DNA of 9,105 nucleotides from Ruminococcus sp. UBA7013 (GTDB lineage: Bacteria; Bacillota; Clostridia; Oscillospirales; Ruminococcaceae), in assembly GCA_002449585.1 (NCBI GenBank), contig DJXD01000085.1, forward strand, positions 4,415-13,519, written 5' to 3'. This document shows, piece by piece, positions 6,324 through 9,105 of the stretch; positions within the stretch are counted from its first letter, which is position 1, and every line of letters begins with the position of its first letter. A model generated the notes under the pieces. The model had not been told where the DNA came from. It was given only the letters and a program-made list of their open reading frames with translations, and ran no database searches. The position numbers and the translations under genes are program-made.

Positions 6324-6794
6324 ATGCCAAGAAGAGGTAATGTCGCAAAGCGTGATGTTCTGCCAGATCCTGTCTATCAGTCAAAGCTGGTAACTCGTTT
6401 AATCAACAACGTAATGCTGGACGGTAAGAAGGGCGTTGCGCAGAAAATCGTTTATGGTGCATTCCAGATTGTTGAAGAACAGACAGAAAGAAATGCACTG
6501 GAGGTTTTTGAAGAGGCTATGGAAAATATCATGCCTCAGCTCGAAGTAAAGGCTCGCCGTCTGGGTGGTGCTACTTATCAAGTTCCTATGGAAGTACGTC
6601 CGGAAAGAAAACAGACGCTCGGCCTGAGATGGATTACAAAATATTCCAGAGAGCGCAATGAAAAAACGATGAAAGAAAGACTGGCTGGAGAGATTCTGGA
6701 CGCTCTCAAGGGCACAGGCGGTGCCTGCAAAAAGCGTGAAGATACTCACAAGATGGCAGAGGCCAATAAGGCGTTTGCTCATTACCGCTGGTAA
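6324..6794 (+). CDS. rpsG: 30S ribosomal protein S7
   Basis: Complete S7 of 156 residues, the usual length. It is a primary 16S rRNA-binding protein that nucleates assembly of the 30S head and lines the E site. The start is ATG at 6324 with AAGGAGGG at 6309-6316 and a 7-nt gap. An upstream in-frame GTG at 6306 overlaps this site and would add six residues not found in the family, so it is rejected. Family signatures are present: MPRRGNVAKRDVLPDP at the N-terminus, the helix LVTRLINNVMLDGKKGVAQ (about 22-40), VKARRLGGATYQVPMEVRPERK (about 75-96), LGLRWI, and the C-terminal KREDTHKMAEANKAFAHYRW. S7 represses its own operon in E. coli. The structured gap just upstream would be the place for similar control here. 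fusA follows after 29 nt. Confidence 0.99.
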   Translation: MPRRGNVAKRDVLPDPVYQSKLVTRLINNVMLDGKKGVAQKIVYGAFQIVEEQTERNALEVFEEAMENIMPQLEVKARRLGGATYQVPMEVRPERKQTLGLRWITKYSRERNEKTMKERLAGEILDALKGTGGACKKREDTHKMAEANKAFAHYRW

Positions 6795-6808
6795 TTTCTT
6801 GCGGTAAT
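6781..6808 (+). promoter_or_regulatory. Alternative hairpins at the rpsG-fusA junction
   Basis: ATTACCGC (6781-6788, the last rpsG codons) pairs perfectly with GCGGTAAT (6801-6808), ending one base before the fusA Shine-Dalgarno sequence AAGGAGG (6810-6816). The same 5' arm can instead pair with GGTAAT (6790-6795), a 6-bp stem with a 3-nt loop that contains the rpsG stop codon. The two folds exclude each other. A ribosome finishing rpsG would disrupt both, which fits translational coupling of EF-G to S7. The pairings are read directly; the coupling is inferred. Confidence 0.6.
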
Positions 6809-6823
6809 CAAGGAGGAAACGTT

Positions 6824-8902
6824 ATGGCAAGAGACTGTAGTCTGGAAATGACCAGAAACATCGGCATCATGGCGCATATTGATGCCGGTAAAACAACCAC
6901 GACTGAACGTATCCTGTTCTATGCCGGTGTGAATCATAAGTTTGGTGAAACCCATGACGGCGCATCTACAATGGACTGGATGGAACAGGAAAAAGAAAGA
7001 GGTATCACAATTACCTCCGCCGCTACCACTGCATTCTGGAAACATCACAGAATTAATATTATTGATACTCCCGGACATGTGGATTTTACTGTAGAAGTAG
7101 AGAGATCCCTCCGTGTTCTGGATGGCTCTGTCACTGTACTTTGTGCAAAGGGCGGTGTTGAACCCCAGTCTGAAACCGTTTGGAGACAGGCTGATAAATA
7201 TCAGGTTCCGAGAATGGCATATGTCAACAAGATGGACATCATGGGCGCAGATTTCTACCGTGTTGTTGAAATGATGAAAGAGCGCCTGCACTGCAATGCC
7301 GTTCCGATTCAGCTGCCGATCGGCGCAGAAGATACCTTCAAAGGGATCATTGACCTGGTAGAAATGAAAGCTTATGTTTATTATGACGATGAAGGCAAAG
7401 ACATCCGTCAGGAAGAAATTCCGGATGACATGAAAGAGAAAGCACAGGAATATCATGAATCCTTGCTGGAACATGTCGCTGAAATGGATGAGGAATTAAT
7501 GGAAAAATATCTTGACAGTGGTGAACTCACTATTGAAGAGATTAAATCCTGCATCAGAAAATCCACACTGGCAAATTCTATGGTTCCTGTTACCTGTGGT
7601 ACTTCTTATAGAAACAAGGGTGTACAGAAATTACTGGATGCTATTGTTGATTATATGCCTTCTCCTCTGGATGTACCTGCAATCAAGGGTGTCAATCCGG
7701 AAACGGGTGAAGAAGAAGAAAGACCTTCTTCTGATGAAGAACCGTTTGCAGCTCTGGCATTCAAAATTGCAACAGATCCATTTGTTGGAAAGCTGACATT
7801 CTTCCGTGTATATTCCGGTGTTCTGGATAAAGGCTCTGCTGTCCTGAATTCCACTAAGGACAAGCACGAAAGAATCGGCCGTATTGTGCAGATGCATGCA
7901 AATGCCCGCAAAGAACTTGAAAAAGTATATTCCGGTGATATTGCTGCCGCAATCGGTCTGAAACAGACAACAACAGGTGATACACTCTGTAATGAAGATC
8001 ATCCTATCATTCTGGAATCTATGGAATTCCCAGAACCTGTTATCAACCTGGCTATCGAACCCAAAACAAAAGCCGGTCAGGAAAAAATGGGTATTGCTCT
8101 CGCAAAGCTTGCTGAAGAAGATCCGACTTTCAGAACATGGACGGATGAAGAAACAGGTCAAACTATCATCGCTGGTATGGGTGAACTGCATCTTGAGATT
8201 ATCGTTGATAGACTGCTCCGTGAGTTCAAAGTAGAAGCTGATGTTGGCGCACCTCAGGTATCTTATAAAGAAACCATTAAGGGCAAGGCTGACGTTGATT
8301 ATAAATATAAAAAGCAGTCCGGTGGTTCTGGTCAGTACGGTCATGTCAAGATCCGTATTGAACCTAATGAATCCGGAAAGGGCTATGAATTTATCAACTC
8401 CGTTGTCGGCGGTTCTGTTCCAAAAGAATATATCCCTGCTGTTGATGCTGGTATCAAAGGCGCAATGCAGGCAGGTGTACTTGCTGGCTATCAGGTTGTT
8501 GATGTCAAAGTTGAGCTTTATGATGGATCTTATCATGAAGTAGACTCTTCTGAAATGGCATTCAAGATTGCTGGTTCTATGGCCTTCAAAGAAGCCATGA
8601 GGAAAGCAGATCCTGCTTTGATGGAGCCTATCATGAAAGTGTCTGTTATCGCTCCGGATGATTATCTTGGCAATATCATCGGCGATCTGAGTTCCCGTCG
8701 TGGTGAAATCCTCGGTCAGGAAACAAGACCCGGCACTGTGCAGGTAGATGCACTTGTTCCGCTTTCTGAAATGTTCGGTTATTCTAATACCCTCCGTTCT
8801 AATACACAGGGACGTGGTCAGTATTCCATGGAACCGCACAGCTTCAAAGAAGTGCCGAAGAATATCGCAGAAGGTATTATGAATTCCAGAAACAAAGGCT
8901 GA
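6824..8902 (+). CDS. fusA: Translation elongation factor G
   Basis: Complete EF-G of 692 residues, the GTPase that drives tRNA-mRNA translocation and, with RRF, ribosome recycling. The start is ATG at 6824 with AAGGAGG at 6810-6816 and a 7-nt gap. G-domain motifs are intact: AHIDAGKT (17-24), RGITI (59-63), DTPGH (81-85) and NKMD (135-138). The G' insert, the beta-barrel domain II (about 295-400) and domain III follow. Domain IV contains QSGGSGQYGH and the tip loop DGSYHEVDSSE with His571. Domain V follows, up to NSRNKG. Length and domain order are normal, and this looks like the canonical housekeeping copy rather than a TetM-like protein or a second EF-G. The gene is third in the str unit. 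No terminator follows, so read-through into tuf is likely alongside tuf's own promoter. Confidence 0.99.
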   Translation: MARDCSLEMTRNIGIMAHIDAGKTTTTERILFYAGVNHKFGETHDGASTMDWMEQEKERGITITSAATTAFWKHHRINIIDTPGHVDFTVEVERSLRVLDGSVTVLCAKGGVEPQSETVWRQADKYQVPRMAYVNKMDIMGADFYRVVEMMKERLHCNAVPIQLPIGAEDTFKGIIDLVEMKAYVYYDDEGKDIRQEEIPDDMKEKAQEYHESLLEHVAEMDEELMEKYLDSGELTIEEIKSCIRKSTLANSMVPVTCGTSYRNKGVQKLLDAIVDYMPSPLDVPAIKGVNPETGEEEERPSSDEEPFAALAFKIATDPFVGKLTFFRVYSGVLDKGSAVLNSTKDKHERIGRIVQMHANARKELEKVYSGDIAAAIGLKQTTTGDTLCNEDHPIILESMEFPEPVINLAIEPKTKAGQEKMGIALAKLAEEDPTFRTWTDEETGQTIIAGMGELHLEIIVDRLLREFKVEADVGAPQVSYKETIKGKADVDYKYKKQSGGSGQYGHVKIRIEPNESGKGYEFINSVVGGSVPKEYIPAVDAGIKGAMQAGVLAGYQVVDVKVELYDGSYHEVDSSEMAFKIAGSMAFKEAMRKADPALMEPIMKVSVIAPDDYLGNIIGDLSSRRGEILGQETRPGTVQVDALVPLSEMFGYSNTLRSNTQGRGQYSMEPHSFKEVPKNIAEGIMNSRNKG

Positions 8903-8964
8903 TTTTTTAGTCAATTTGCATAAATTTGTGAGTGTTTTTCTGGAAGCAAATTTCCGGAAAGCAC

Positions 8965-8993
8965 TTGCAATTTCGCTGGAAATATGTTATAAT
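8965..8993 (+). promoter_or_regulatory. tuf promoter with extended -10
   Basis: TTGCAA (8965-8970), a 17-bp spacer and TATAAT (8988-8993) preceded by TGT (extended -10). The expected start is near 9000, leaving a leader of about 60 nt. The promoter would let EF-Tu be made in excess of EF-G, as cells require. It closely resembles the rightward promoter at 5390-5418. Confidence 0.82.
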
Positions 8994-9006
8994 AAGATTA
9001 TCTTGA

Positions 9007-9020
9007 TACTGGAAACAGTA
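9007..9020 (+). promoter_or_regulatory. GAAA-tetraloop hairpin near the 5' end of tuf mRNA
   Basis: TACTG, GAAA, CAGTA form a perfect 5-bp stem closed by a GNRA tetraloop, beginning about 7 nt after the predicted start. Such 5'-proximal stems can stabilise abundant mRNAs. The role is inferred. Confidence 0.5.
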
Positions 9021-9059
9021 AGGTAATACAAAAAGTTCACGCAAGGAGGAAACTTCCAA

Positions 9060-9105
9060 ATGGCAAAACAAAAATTTGAGCGTACCAAGCCCCATGTAAA
9101 CATTG
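9060..9105 (+). CDS. tuf: Elongation factor Tu, first 15 codons (runs off right edge)
   Basis: The ATG at 9060 is preceded by AAGGAGG at 9043-9049 with a 10-nt gap. The 15 visible residues, MAKQKFERTKPHVNI, are the characteristic EF-Tu N-terminus that leads into the GTP-binding loop (GTIGHVDHGKT, beyond the window). Position after fusA fits the str operon. EF-Tu delivers aminoacyl-tRNA to the ribosome and is usually among the most abundant proteins. A 157-nt gap from fusA holds a separate promoter. Confidence 0.95.
   Translation, partial: MAKQKFERTKPHVNI

Noticed and set aside
7631..8914. Open frame of 427 codons on the minus strand opposite fusA
   Set aside because: It is antisense to a fully conserved EF-G gene, has no ribosome-binding site or recognisable domain, and arises because fusA rarely uses TTA, CTA or TCA codons in frame.
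8939..8958. Inverted repeat after fusA as a terminator
   Set aside because: The 7-bp stem (TCTGGAA with TTTCCGGA) is preceded, not followed, by a T-run on the plus strand and runs into the tuf promoter. It does not resemble an intrinsic terminator in either direction.
1..9105. A novel accessory, defence or mobile system
   Set aside because: All coding capacity is taken by core transcription and translation genes. I see no transposase, integrase, direct-repeat array, toxin or unknown gene cassette on either strand.

Overview
The window is a core housekeeping locus of a low-to-middle G+C Gram-positive bacterium. Two divergent transcription units face away from a central AT-rich region: RNA polymerase genes to the left (minus strand) and the translation 'str' genes to the right (plus strand). 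Strong AGGAGG ribosome-binding sites, consensus sigma-A type promoters with 17-bp spacers, the 140-residue S12 with a Firmicutes-type insert, and the wording of EF-G, beta and beta' all suggest Bacillota, class Clostridia. My best guess is an Oscillospiraceae/Ruminococcus-like organism, from sequence memory only.

Layout: 1-1354 minus is the N-terminal third of rpoC (beta'), which runs off the left edge. 1427-5335 minus is complete rpoB (beta). 5336-5726 is the divergent intergenic region, with a perfect-consensus rpoB promoter, an rpsL promoter, and a third plus-strand promoter inside the rpoB leader. 5727-6149 is rpsL, followed by a 174-nt gap rich in inverted repeats. 6324-6794 is rpsG and 6824-8902 is fusA. 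From 9060 to the right edge are the first 15 codons of tuf, with its own promoter at 8965-8993.

The genes make the two catalytic subunits of RNA polymerase and, on the other side, ribosomal proteins S12 and S7 and the elongation factors EF-G and EF-Tu. In most Firmicutes these blocks lie head-to-tail (rplJL-rpoB-rpoC-...-rpsL-rpsG-fusA-tuf). Here rpoBC is inverted relative to str, and rpoB is not preceded by rplL.

I see no accessory, mobile, CRISPR or defence elements and no obviously new system. The points worth a second look are an apparent insertion of about 110 residues in beta', a 78-residue acidic tail without Lys or Arg on beta, two unusual residues in the rifampicin-region loop, face-to-face promoters upstream of rpoB, a promoter near-duplicate shared with tuf, and inverted repeats at several gene junctions.
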